5,329 bases of DNA from Clostridium sp. (GTDB lineage: Bacteria > Bacillota > Clostridia > Clostridiales > Clostridiaceae), in contig JAAZGI010000445.1 in NCBI GenBank assembly GCA_012511315.1, forward strand, positions 1 to 5,329, given 5' to 3'. Positions within the stretch are counted from its first letter, which is position 1, and every line of letters starts with the position of its first letter. Both the position numbers and the translations under genes were made by a program. The notes below the pieces were generated by a model that searched no databases, was not told the origin of the DNA, and saw nothing but the letters and a program-made list of their open reading frames with translations. Positions 1-5,329 of this stretch are shown here, in pieces.

Positions 1-80
1 GCTCTTGAATCTGCCACAATCACTCTATAAAAAGGTGCCTTGTTTGAACCCATTCTTTTCATTCTAATTTTAACTGCCAT
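1..80 (-). CDS. rpsP: 30S ribosomal protein S16, N-terminal part (cut by window edge)
   Basis: The reverse strand from the ATG at 80 reads [19 protein letters not shown] and continues VIVADSR, which is the conserved start of bacterial ribosomal protein S16. S16 is a small-subunit protein that binds 16S rRNA and helps 30S assembly. Only 26 of the usual 80-90 or so codons are present; the rest lies beyond the left edge. The start is fixed by GGAGGT at 89-94 (reverse strand), 8 bases upstream of the ATG. The gene lies 72 bases downstream of ffh in the same direction. The order ylxM-ffh-rpsP is standard in Firmicutes, so it is probably cotranscribed with ffh. The gap to ffh holds a hairpin-forming tandem repeat, described separately, that could affect its expression. 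Identity is essentially certain from the N-terminus. Confidence 0.94.
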   Translation of the reverse strand, partial: MAVKIRMKRMGSNKAPFYRVIVADSR

Positions 81-98
81 AATAATATACCTCCAAAT

Positions 99-176
99 TA
101 TATCGAATCCCATCTTAAAGATAGGCTTCTACCAAAATATATCGAATCCCGCCTAAAAAGGTAGGTTTCCACCAAA
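99..176 (-). repeat. Diverged tandem repeat of ~39 bases spanning the ffh stop codon; each unit forms a hairpin
   Basis: Two adjacent units, 138-176 and 99-137, share the 13-base block TATATCGAATCCC exactly. The rest differs by about six substitutions, mostly transitions, and a one-base indel. On the transcribed (minus) strand each unit can fold into a similar hairpin. Unit A (169 to 144) has stem CCTACC/GGCGGG and contains the ffh stop codon. Unit B (129 to 105) has stem CCTATC/GATGGG. In both, a GAA/TTC outer stem lies below a one-by-one purine internal loop. No run of T follows either hairpin, so they do not look like terminators. A third partial copy (TTTGG) begins where the rpsP ribosome binding site lies. 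The repeat is seen directly; the RNA role is inference. Confidence 0.7.
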
Positions 177-1508
177 TAGTCCGCCGCCTTTGCCACCGGA
201 AGGTAACTTTCCGCCAAAGCGTTTCATCATTTTCTTCGATTCTTCCATGCCTTTAATCAATCGATTCACATCGGCTATGGTTACACCGGCTCCTTTTGCG
301 ATCCTCTTTTTACGGGACGAATTAATCAATTTTGCATTTCGTCGCTCTTTGGGGGTCATAGAATAAATGATCGCTTCATTCATCGCCATGGATTTCTCCC
401 CTTCGTCCATATCTACACCTTTAAGGGCGCTTTTGTTCATTCCTGGAATCATATCCATGATTTTACCCAAAGGTCCCAAGCGCTTCATCTGCCGCATCAG
501 CGCCAGATAATCCTCAAAGTTGAAGTCTTTCGTTAACATTTTTTCGCCCAGCTTCATTGCTTCGTCTTCATCAATTTCTGACTGAGCTTTTTCAATCAGC
601 GACATTACATCGCCCATACCTAAAATTCGATTGGCCATCCGATCGGGATGGAAGGTTTCCAGATCATTCATCTTTTCGCCGACACCGGCTAATTTGATGG
701 GTTTTCCAGTAATCTCTCGAATGGATAAAGCAGCTCCGCCTCGTGTGTCACCATCAAGTTTTGTAAGAGCAACCCCAGTAATATCTAGGATCTCATCAAA
801 CTTTTGGGCCACGTTAACGGCATCTTGTCCGGTCATGGCATCAACCACCAAAAGAGTTTCTTGGGGATTAACTTCCGCCTTGATGCGCTGTAGCTCGTCC
901 ATCAATTCATCATCAATGTGCAACCGTCCAGCGGTGTCAATGATCACAAAATTAGAGCCAGCCTCTTTGGCGGCTAGGATTCCTTGACGAGCAATTTCCA
1001 CTGGGTCTACTTTATCACCCATGGAAAATACCGGTACATCAATCTGCTTTCCCACCACTTCCAGCTGCTTGATCGCTGCCGGTCTGTATACGTCACAGGC
1101 CACCAACATTGGTTTTCTGTTTTTTGTTTTCCGCATATGAAGAGCTAGCTTTCCAGCCATTGTGGTTTTACCCGCCCCTTGCAATCCGCAGAGCATGTAA
1201 ACCGTCATACCTGAGTCCCTTAACTTTAAAGGTACCTCTTCATCCCCCATGAGGTGAGTCAATTCATCATGGACAATCTTGACGACCATTTGTCCTGGTG
1301 TCAATGATCTCATGACATCTTCGCCAATTGCTTTAGCGCTAACTTGCCTTACAAAGTTTTTAACAACTTTAAAGTTTACGTCAGCCTCAAGCAGTGCAAG
1401 CTTGACTTCCCGCATGGCTTCCCGAATATCTGCTTCATTAATGGAGCCTTTGCCCCGAAGCTTCTTTAAACTTTCTTGGAGACGATCTCCAAGACTTTCA
1501 AAAGCCAT
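153..1508 (-). CDS. ffh: Signal recognition particle GTPase Ffh (SRP54 homologue)
   Basis: This 451-residue protein is the protein half of the bacterial signal recognition particle. It binds 4.5S/scRNA and hydrophobic signal sequences on ribosomes and docks with the receptor FtsY in a GTP-dependent cycle that delivers nascent membrane proteins. The N domain is residues 1-95 or so. The GTPase G domain shows the P-loop GLQGAGKTT (108-116), DVYRPAA (139-145), DTAGR (191-195) and TKLDGDTRGGAALS (249-262). The M domain follows, with the hydrophobic finger-loop segment LGPLGKIMDMIPGM (344-357) and the RNA-binding SRKKRIAKGAG (398-408). The tail is Gly-rich. Length is normal for the family. The ATG at 1508 follows AAAGGAGG (1513-1520). 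It sits 23 bases after ylxM and 72 before rpsP in one apparent operon. All key motifs are intact, so it should be functional and essential. Confidence 0.98.
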   Translation of the reverse strand: MAFESLGDRLQESLKKLRGKGSINEADIREAMREVKLALLEADVNFKVVKNFVRQVSAKAIGEDVMRSLTPGQMVVKIVHDELTHLMGDEEVPLKLRDSGMTVYMLCGLQGAGKTTMAGKLALHMRKTKNRKPMLVACDVYRPAAIKQLEVVGKQIDVPVFSMGDKVDPVEIARQGILAAKEAGSNFVIIDTAGRLHIDDELMDELQRIKAEVNPQETLLVVDAMTGQDAVNVAQKFDEILDITGVALTKLDGDTRGGAALSIREITGKPIKLAGVGEKMNDLETFHPDRMANRILGMGDVMSLIEKAQSEIDEDEAMKLGEKMLTKDFNFEDYLALMRQMKRLGPLGKIMDMIPGMNKSALKGVDMDEGEKSMAMNEAIIYSMTPKERRNAKLINSSRKKRIAKGAGVTIADVNRLIKGMEESKKMMKRFGGKLPSGGKGGGLFGGNLPF

Positions 1509-1531
1509 GGTTCCTCCTTTATCGGTCCAGG

Positions 1532-1849
1532 CTAAAGGGATTCAATGAGCTCTTTAAGCTCTTCCACCTTTATCATCCCGGCTTCCAATTGTTGGATTAT
1601 AGTTTTTTTCTTATTTTCTCGTTCTTCACTTAATTGTTTTAAATGAAGTTTTTCCTCATACTTATAAAGCTGACCATGAGTTCGTTTAATCATATCGTGA
1701 ATGGCCTGCCTCGATGTTTTGTTCAGTTCAGCGATTTCTGATAAAGAAAAGTCTTGATCAAAGTACCAGTCCATAATTTTCTGTTGTTTATCAGTCAGAA
1801 GGATTCCATAGTAATCCATCAGTAATGATATTTCCACAAAATCTTCCAT
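1532..1849 (-). CDS. ylxM: YlxM family (UPF0122) helix-turn-helix protein, SRP-operon partner
   Basis: This 105-residue protein matches the YlxM/UPF0122 family in length, position and sequence style. Residues 18-60 resemble sigma factor region 4: LTDKQQKIMDWYF, then FSLSEIAELNKTSRQAIHDMIKRT, where SRQAIHDMIKR is the likely recognition helix. A charged, probably coiled-coil helix fills residues 62-104. Family members are encoded beside ffh or ftsY and are thought to help SRP function or regulate its genes; the exact role is not settled. I chose the ATG at 1849 over the in-frame GTG at 1858 because the best ribosome binding site, AGGTGA (1855-1860), would overlap that GTG but lies 5 bases before the ATG. 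The gene is first in the operon, with a strong promoter about 24 bases upstream. Confidence 0.93.
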   Translation of the reverse strand: MEDFVEISLLMDYYGILLTDKQQKIMDWYFDQDFSLSEIAELNKTSRQAIHDMIKRTHGQLYKYEEKLHLKQLSEERENKKKTIIQQLEAGMIKVEELKELIESL

Positions 1850-1854
1850 CGCTA

Positions 1855-1860
1855 TCACCT
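1855..1860 (-). promoter_or_regulatory. Ribosome binding site that decides the ylxM start
   Basis: The reverse strand reads AGGTGA, 5 bases before the ATG at 1849. The alternative GTG start at 1858 lies inside this element, so translation most likely begins at the ATG. Confidence 0.7.
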
Positions 1861-1872
1861 ACCCACTGGACA

Positions 1873-1901
1873 ATAATACCAAGGAAGAAAATACCTGTCA
1901 A
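1873..1901 (-). promoter_or_regulatory. Sigma-A promoter of the ylxM-ffh-rpsP operon
   Basis: On the reverse strand TTGACA (1901 to 1896) and TATTAT (1878 to 1873) are separated by exactly 17 bases (1895 to 1879). This is a perfect -35 box and a five-of-six -10 box at ideal spacing. Transcription would start near 1866, leaving a leader of about 16 bases before the ylxM ATG, just enough for the ribosome binding site. The -35 box lies inside a long palindrome (1891-1922), so the promoter may be controlled by a DNA-binding protein. Start-site position is inferred from box geometry. Confidence 0.85.
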
Positions 1902-1922
1902 GTAAAATTACTTAACAGGTAT
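1891..1922. promoter_or_regulatory. 32-base near-perfect palindrome overlapping the SRP-operon -35 box (candidate operator)
   Basis: Fifteen-base arms (1891-1905 and 1908-1922) are complementary at 14 positions, around a two-base centre (AA). The only mismatch is 1899 against 1914. Half-site core: ACCTGT, one variable base, AAGTAA. The left arm contains the whole -35 box, so a dimeric protein bound here would block RNA polymerase. An alternative reading is a terminator for an ancestral minus-strand gene to the right, because the reverse strand has TTTT shortly after the hairpin. No such gene lies next to it in this window, and the stem is AT-rich. I favour an operator, with moderate confidence. 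Confidence 0.6.
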
Positions 1923-2278
1923 AAAAATTTTTCATTGAACCAAATATTTTTTCAAGTGACCAAAAGTGTTTTTCTTCTTTAAATTTACAATACAAACTCT
2001 TTCCATTAAAAACCTTAAATTTGCATTGACCTTTTATTTGCTTTAATCTGTTTATGTGTTTAACCTTTTTAATAGAAGAATCGCTATAACTTGATGAGGA
2101 ACGTTCACATTGTAATACACAAAACTTATTTTAAATTTGTCTCTAGAGCATCTCTGAAACCTTAAAACTAACTAGACAAGAAAACAGTTGTTTTGGTCTC
2201 AGTTTGTTTTTTCCTAGAATACAATTTATTATTAACGAAGGCTTTTCATTTGGTTGTTTTACACTCATTTAGTGCATA
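1923..2278. other. AT-rich intergenic region without recognisable gene
   Basis: About 356 bases lie between the divergent promoters. The stretch is rich in A and T runs, with no open frame that has a ribosome binding site and no RNA gene that I recognise. TTGACC (2026-2031) and TTTACA (2258-2263) resemble -35 boxes but neither has a good -10 partner at normal spacing. I see no function for it beyond spacing the two transcription units. Confidence 0.5.
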
Positions 2279-2309
2279 ACATGATATCATGTAGTGACTG
2301 AAATATAAT
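2279..2309 (+). promoter_or_regulatory. Candidate promoter of the ABC exporter operon with a 14-base palindrome in the -35 position
   Basis: A perfect -10 box, TATAAT, lies at 2304-2309. No good -35 box exists 16-19 bases upstream. Instead a perfect 14-base palindrome, ACATGATATCATGT (2279-2292), covers that spot. The arrangement would suit an activator- or repressor-controlled promoter, but the -10 match alone can occur by chance in AT-rich DNA. If it is real, the transcript starts near 2316 and has a leader of almost 180 bases before the ATPase gene. Confidence 0.4.
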
Positions 2310-2332
2310 GTATTATCGTAATGAAACTCATG

Positions 2333-2357
2333 TTGATGAATCATGATGTCTCATCAA
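2333..2357 (+). other. Leader hairpin (7-base stem) upstream of the ABC operon
   Basis: TTGATGA (2333-2339) is exactly complementary to TCATCAA (2351-2357), with an 11-base loop. The left arm GTTGATG (2332-2338) can instead pair perfectly with CATCAAC (2416-2422), so two mutually exclusive folds are possible in the leader RNA. There is no T run after either, and no riboswitch class that I recognise. Confidence 0.3.
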
Positions 2358-2430
2358 GCTGTTGTATCTTTGCTCAGGCAGGATGGGCTAAGCACTTCAT
2401 CTAACATTGGGGCAACATCAACCGAAAGAA

Positions 2431-2463
2431 CTTTGTGTAATCATCTTTATTTAGATTACAAAG
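2431..2463 (+). other. Inverted repeat just upstream of the ATPase ribosome binding site
   Basis: CTTTG/TAATC (2431-2435 and 2438-2442, with a two-base bulge TG) pairs with GATTACAAAG (2454-2463), giving ten pairs around an 11-base loop. It ends 18 bases before the AAGGAG. It could be a leader RNA hairpin or a DNA operator. There is no T tract, so a terminator is unlikely. Confidence 0.4.
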
Positions 2464-2493
2464 TGGATAAAAGAATGCAATAAGGAGAAAAGT

Positions 2494-3393
2494 ATGAATT
2501 TAGTTGTTACAGACTTGAATAAGTCATTTAGTAAGAATCATGTCCTTAAAGATATTAACTTGAATGTACATTCTGGACAAATCTTTGGATATTTAGGACG
2601 TAATGGAGCAGGAAAAACTACCTCAATAAGAATTCTTATGGATGTATTTGCAGGAGATAGCGGATCGATTACTATGAATGGCAAAAAATTTAAGCCAAGT
2701 GATTACATAATCGGATACCTTCCCGAGGAAAGAGGAATGTACTCAAAGTTTAAAGTAAAAGATCAGTTACTCTATTTTGCTGAATTAAGGGGTGCATCTA
2801 AAACAAATGCAGAAGATTCCATGAAGAGATGGTGCAAAGAATTTGGAATCGACATTTATTTAGATCAAAAACTTGAAACCTTATCCAAAGGAAATCAACA
2901 AAAGGTTCAGATTACTCAAGCCTTTATCGGCGAGCCTGATATCTTAATCTTGGACGAACCATTCTCAGGTCTTGACCCAGTAAACTCAAAAATTTTTCAA
3001 GATGCGTTGCTAAGTTATATAAAAGAGGACCGAATTATAATTTTTTCTTCTCATCAAATGAGTTATGTAGAGTCCATCTGTGATGATATCGCTATTATAA
3101 ACGAAGGGGAAATTGTCTTAGCCGGAAATTTAAATGAAATTAAAAAACAAACCGGTGAAGGTAAACTTCGCTTGCAGTTTGCAGATATGAAAAATCTAGA
3201 CTTTTTATCAAACTACAGATATACATTGGAAGGCGAAGATGTGATCCTAACTTTAAATCCTAAAGAAACGGAGAAATCATTTCTAAAAAGCTTACTTCAA
3301 GAAGATATTGAGTTAACCCTATTCGCCAAATACTTACCAAGCCTTCAAGAAATATTTATTGAGAAAGCAGGTGATCACATTGAAACAGCTTAA
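2494..3393 (+). CDS. ABC-2 type exporter ATP-binding protein, NatA/YhaQ-like
   Basis: This 299-residue protein is the cytoplasmic ATPase of an ABC exporter. Visible motifs in order: Walker A GRNGAGKT (35-42), Q-loop region GYLPEERGMY (74-83), signature LSKGNQQK (130-137), Walker B ILILDEP (150-156), D-loop SGLDP (158-162) and H-loop His187 in SSH. Residues 220-290 form a C-terminal accessory domain of the kind seen in NatA-like ATPases. The LPEERGMY and SKGNQQK variants and the length match the NatA/YhaQ group, linked in Bacillus to sodium or drug efflux; the substrate here is unknown. The ATG at 2494 follows AAGGAG (2482-2487) by 6 bases. The stop lies 14 bases inside the permease gene, which suggests coupled translation and a two-component complex. 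All catalytic residues are present. Confidence 0.93.
   Translation: MNLVVTDLNKSFSKNHVLKDINLNVHSGQIFGYLGRNGAGKTTSIRILMDVFAGDSGSITMNGKKFKPSDYIIGYLPEERGMYSKFKVKDQLLYFAELRGASKTNAEDSMKRWCKEFGIDIYLDQKLETLSKGNQQKVQITQAFIGEPDILILDEPFSGLDPVNSKIFQDALLSYIKEDRIIIFSSHQMSYVESICDDIAIINEGEIVLAGNLNEIKKQTGEGKLRLQFADMKNLDFLSNYRYTLEGEDVILTLNPKETEKSFLKSLLQEDIELTLFAKYLPSLQEIFIEKAGDHIETA
3369..3374 (+). promoter_or_regulatory. Ribosome binding site that decides the permease start
   Basis: AGGTGA lies inside the end of the ATPase gene, 5 bases before TTG at 3380. The other in-frame starts, TTG 3359 and GTG 3371, have no such site upstream, and GTG 3371 overlaps this one. Confidence 0.65.
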
Positions 3394-4600
3394 ATCAGTT
3401 TTTAAATTCGAATTAAAAGGAATGCTGATGAATAAAAGCCTCTTAATCACCACAGCAATTATGTGTGCATTCACCTTATTGATAACGACGATTCCCAGCA
3501 TTATTGTTTGGTTTGATAATGATGAGATTAATCAAAGTGTTGAGGAAAACCCTGAAGCAATAAACGAAAATGTGGTGGTTTATCAAAATCAAGAACTTAA
3601 AGAGGCCCTCAGTCCAGTCATTGGAGAAGAAACCTACGCATCAGAAGAAGAACTGGTGGAAGCAATTCGTAATGAAGAAGTCTCTTCTGGTTTTGTTGTA
3701 ATTGATTTTAACAGTTATAAGTATATAACTTATGATCAATCGATGAACTCATTTGAGTCGTGGGATTTTGGCGATCGCCTCAAACAAGCAAACGAAAATC
3801 GATTATTTGCTGAAAGTGGAATGGATGTTCAAGCGGTCCGTGAAATCCTAAATCAACCGATAGAAAAAGAGGATGTATTTTTAGGTAAAGAAGCAGGGTC
3901 AAGTACAGCCATTGCTTTTGCTATCATATTTATCATGTACATGTTAATTCTTCTCTATGGAAATAATGTGGCGACCTCAGTGGCTAGGGAAAAGGATTCT
4001 CGAACCATGGAACTATTAATCACATCAACGAAACCTCGAACATTGATTTTAGGCAAAGTGGCTGCAGTTGGGCTAACGGGGATTTTACAAATGATAGCTA
4101 TAATCTTGTTTGGAATACTCGGGTTTTTCCTAAATAAGACAAATTATCCTGAGGCAGTTACTCAAATGATTCAAGGGTCAATGACATTGGACACTATGCT
4201 TGTGTATATTTTATTTTCAGTTATGGGTTATATTCTCTATCTCTTTATTTATGCTTCTTTAGGAAGCTTAGTATCGAAAGTGGAAGATGTTAATAAGTCA
4301 GTGGCTCCGATAACCTTTTTATTTGTTATTGCTTATTTAGCAGCAACAGTTGCTATGACTGCACCAGACCTCTTGCTGATTAAAATCTCTTCCTTCATCC
4401 CCTTTATTTCCTTGTTCACTATGCCCATTCGTTACATGTTCACTAGCGTTCCATTGATATCCTTACTCGCCTCTAGTGCAATTATGATTTTAACCGTTGT
4501 ATTATTTGCGGCCCTATCCATTTATATCTACCGCTTTGGTTCATTAAATTACGGGAACCGCCTCACGTTAAAAGAAGTTTTAAAATCCTTTAAACGATAA
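3380..4600 (+). CDS. ABC-2 type exporter permease, NatB/YhaP-like
   Basis: This 406-residue membrane protein is the transport channel partner of the upstream ATPase. The pattern is that of ABC-2 permeases of the NatB/YhaP type. One N-terminal helix (about 20-45) precedes a large, acidic outer domain (about 46-175). Hydrophobic stretches near 176-195, 225-250, 272-296, 309-327, 338-352 and 362-385 follow. The segment VAREKDSRTMELLITSTKP (201-219) is the family's conserved cytoplasmic loop after the second helix, which contacts the ATPase. The tail is basic (LKEVLKSFKR). I chose TTG 3380 because AGGTGA is correctly spaced before it; TTG 3359 would add seven residues. Substrate is not readable from sequence; sodium, peptide or antibiotic export are possibilities from relatives. 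A strong terminator lies about 80 bases downstream. Confidence 0.91.
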   Translation: MKQLKSVFKFELKGMLMNKSLLITTAIMCAFTLLITTIPSIIVWFDNDEINQSVEENPEAINENVVVYQNQELKEALSPVIGEETYASEEELVEAIRNEEVSSGFVVIDFNSYKYITYDQSMNSFESWDFGDRLKQANENRLFAESGMDVQAVREILNQPIEKEDVFLGKEAGSSTAIAFAIIFIMYMLILLYGNNVATSVAREKDSRTMELLITSTKPRTLILGKVAAVGLTGILQMIAIILFGILGFFLNKTNYPEAVTQMIQGSMTLDTMLVYILFSVMGYILYLFIYASLGSLVSKVEDVNKSVAPITFLFVIAYLAATVAMTAPDLLLIKISSFIPFISLFTMPIRYMFTSVPLISLLASSAIMILTVVLFAALSIYIYRFGSLNYGNRLTLKEVLKSFKR

Positions 4601-4676
4601 GGAGAAGACCCATAATCTTGAACGAGTGCTGTTGAAGGTTATTATCTAACTTTTAGAAAACTTTTATATCATACCA

Positions 4677-4895
4677 TTAAAACCCTATGGTGATTTTTCT
4701 CCATAGGGTTTTTACGTGAAGAGGAATTTTTTCGTTATTATTACGGCTCTTTAAAAGCGCTAAAATAGTTGCACCGCGTGATTCAAGTGAAGAGTGAATG
4801 TACTTTTTCTCGGTATTAGTTAGCCACTGAAATGCTATTTCTTCAAAATAATCCGATATTTTTATCTGAATTGACCTGCTTTGAAAAGTCACCAT
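4677..4895 (-). CDS. Doubtful small open reading frame, no recognisable family
   Basis: From the ATG at 4895 the frame encodes 72 residues (MVTFQSRSIQIKISDYFEE at the start), soluble and mixed in charge, matching no family I know. In favour: a weak AGGA 8 bases upstream, and a possible promoter (TATTAT at 4940-4945 with a poor -35) further up. Against: its last 11 codons run through the hairpin that terminates the exporter operon, and that hairpin also works on this strand, so the mRNA would tend to end at the stop codon. An in-frame GTG at 4913 would add six residues. It may be a chance frame or the remnant of an older gene. Confidence 0.25.
   Translation of the reverse strand: MVTFQSRSIQIKISDYFEEIAFQWLTNTEKKYIHSSLESRGATILALLKSRNNNEKIPLHVKTLWRKITIGF
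4679..4713 (+). terminator. Rho-independent terminator of the ABC exporter operon (probably bidirectional)
   Basis: AAAACCCTATGG (4679-4690) and CCATAGGGTTTT (4701-4712) form a perfect 12-base stem around a 10-base loop, with a run of five T at 4709-4713. It lies 78 bases after the permease stop. The reverse strand also ends in TTTT, so it can stop transcripts arriving from the minus-strand genes on the right. Confidence 0.9.
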
Positions 4896-5016
4896 AGCGA
4901 CAATCCTAAGCACAGTAAGCCAACTTAACTGGTTGCAACATAATATTCTACCTTATTTGTTTAATTAATTTATTTGTTCTTCAACCAAACTAGGTGTCTT
5001 GGTTTCTCCCCGACTC

Positions 5017-5280
5017 TCATCTTCCATTGTCATCTGTTTTATAGGATTCCAGTCTTTTTGTGGTTACAAAGGCTGAATCGGCTTTATTCTGGCTGTTTTG
5101 TTTGTTTGACCCCTTCTTGCGAAGTGCTAGGGAAATCAAAAGAAGGGCCAAGCCAATTACACCAAGTACCAGTTGTTCTTTTAAAACATCGCCATCTCGG
5201 AAATATCGAAACAAGAATGTTCCCCCGAATATAGCAGTCATGGCTGTGGAAACATGAAGTAAATATCGTTTAAAATCCAT
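5017..5280 (-). CDS. Small two-helix membrane protein of unknown function
   Basis: This 87-residue protein has two hydrophobic helices: about residues 8-26 (HVSTAMTAIFGGTFLFRYF region) and 36-53 (QLVLGVIGLALLLISLAL). A short charged loop, FRDGDVLKE, separates them. A hydrophilic tail rich in Lys, Asn and Ser runs from 54 to 87 and starts with RKK. The positive charges at both ends suggest an inner-membrane hairpin with both termini in the cytoplasm. The start at 5280 is well supported: AAGGAGG (5289-5295) lies 8 bases upstream. No catalytic motif is visible and I do not recognise the family. It faces the exporter operon tail-to-tail. No promoter is visible in the 49 bases upstream, so it may belong to an operon that begins beyond the right edge. 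Confidence 0.75.
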   Translation of the reverse strand: MDFKRYLLHVSTAMTAIFGGTFLFRYFRDGDVLKEQLVLGVIGLALLLISLALRKKGSNKQNSQNKADSAFVTTKRLESYKTDDNGR

Positions 5281-5329
5281 TTGGCTTTCCTCCTTCCACT
5301 TTCTCTTGCTATGGAATCCAATGGTTCTA

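Noticed and set aside
631..987. Plus-strand open frame of 118 codons inside ffh
   Set aside because: It is antisense to the conserved G domain of Ffh; the composition is a shadow of the real codons and it has no family resemblance.
1279..1548. Plus-strand open frame of 89 codons
   Set aside because: It is antisense to the N domain of ffh and the end of ylxM; no ribosome binding site and low-complexity Ser/Thr/Leu composition.
2321..2404. Possible 27-residue leader peptide (MKLMLMNHDVSSSCC start) downstream of the TATAAT
   Set aside because: No ribosome binding site before any of its ATG codons, no recognisable leader pattern, and a length expected by chance.
2340..2430. Riboswitch or T-box leader
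   Set aside because: I looked for the T-box, c-di-GMP, guanidine, fluoride, THF and ZTP core motifs and found none.
2350..2445. Minus-strand open stretch of 28 codons that vaguely resembles the end of a protein gene, possibly a transposase relic
   Set aside because: Too short to assign, bounded by stops, with no terminal repeats or target duplication nearby.
4983..5006. Short inverted repeat AACCAA/TTGGTT after the membrane protein gene, considered as its terminator
   Set aside because: Only six pairs and no T run on the minus strand.
4974..5257. Two plus-strand open frames (86 and 65 codons) near the right end
   Set aside because: They are antisense to the two-helix membrane protein, which has a strong ribosome binding site and sensible membrane topology.

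Overview
The window looks like chromosome from a low-GC Gram-positive bacterium (Firmicutes, most likely Clostridia). The evidence is the conserved minus-strand order ylxM - ffh - rpsP, strong AGGAGG-type ribosome binding sites, and AT-rich intergenic DNA with consensus sigma-A promoter boxes. I cannot name a genus from the sequence alone.

Left half, minus strand: an operon reads right to left. It starts at a near-perfect promoter (TTGACA, 17-base spacer, TATTAT; 1873-1901), continues through ylxM (1532-1849) and ffh (153-1508), and reaches the first 26 codons of rpsP, which runs off the left edge (1-80). Ffh is the GTPase of the signal recognition particle, which brings ribosomes making membrane proteins to the membrane. 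YlxM is a small sigma-region-4-like helix-turn-helix protein almost always found beside it. RpsP is ribosomal protein S16. Two details stand out. The promoter -35 box lies inside a 32-base near-perfect palindrome. The ffh-rpsP junction carries a diverged tandem repeat whose two copies each fold into a similar hairpin, with a compensatory base-pair change between them.

Middle, plus strand: after a 644-base AT-rich non-coding region with several palindromes comes a two-gene ABC-2 type exporter. It consists of a NatA/YhaQ-like ATPase (2494-3393) and a NatB/YhaP-like permease (3380-4600). The genes overlap by 14 bases and are probably translationally coupled. A strong hairpin terminator follows (4679-4713). 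By eye the cassette is more AT-rich than ffh, and it is transcribed divergently from the SRP operon.

Right end, minus strand: a doubtful small reading frame (4677-4895) runs through the terminator. Beyond it is a convincing gene for an 87-residue two-helix membrane protein of unknown function (5017-5280) with a strong ribosome binding site. The last 49 bases show no identifiable gene.

Nothing here is a clearly new multi-gene system. The best leads are regulatory: the paired hairpins at the ffh-rpsP junction, the palindrome over the SRP-operon promoter, and the structured leader of the exporter operon.
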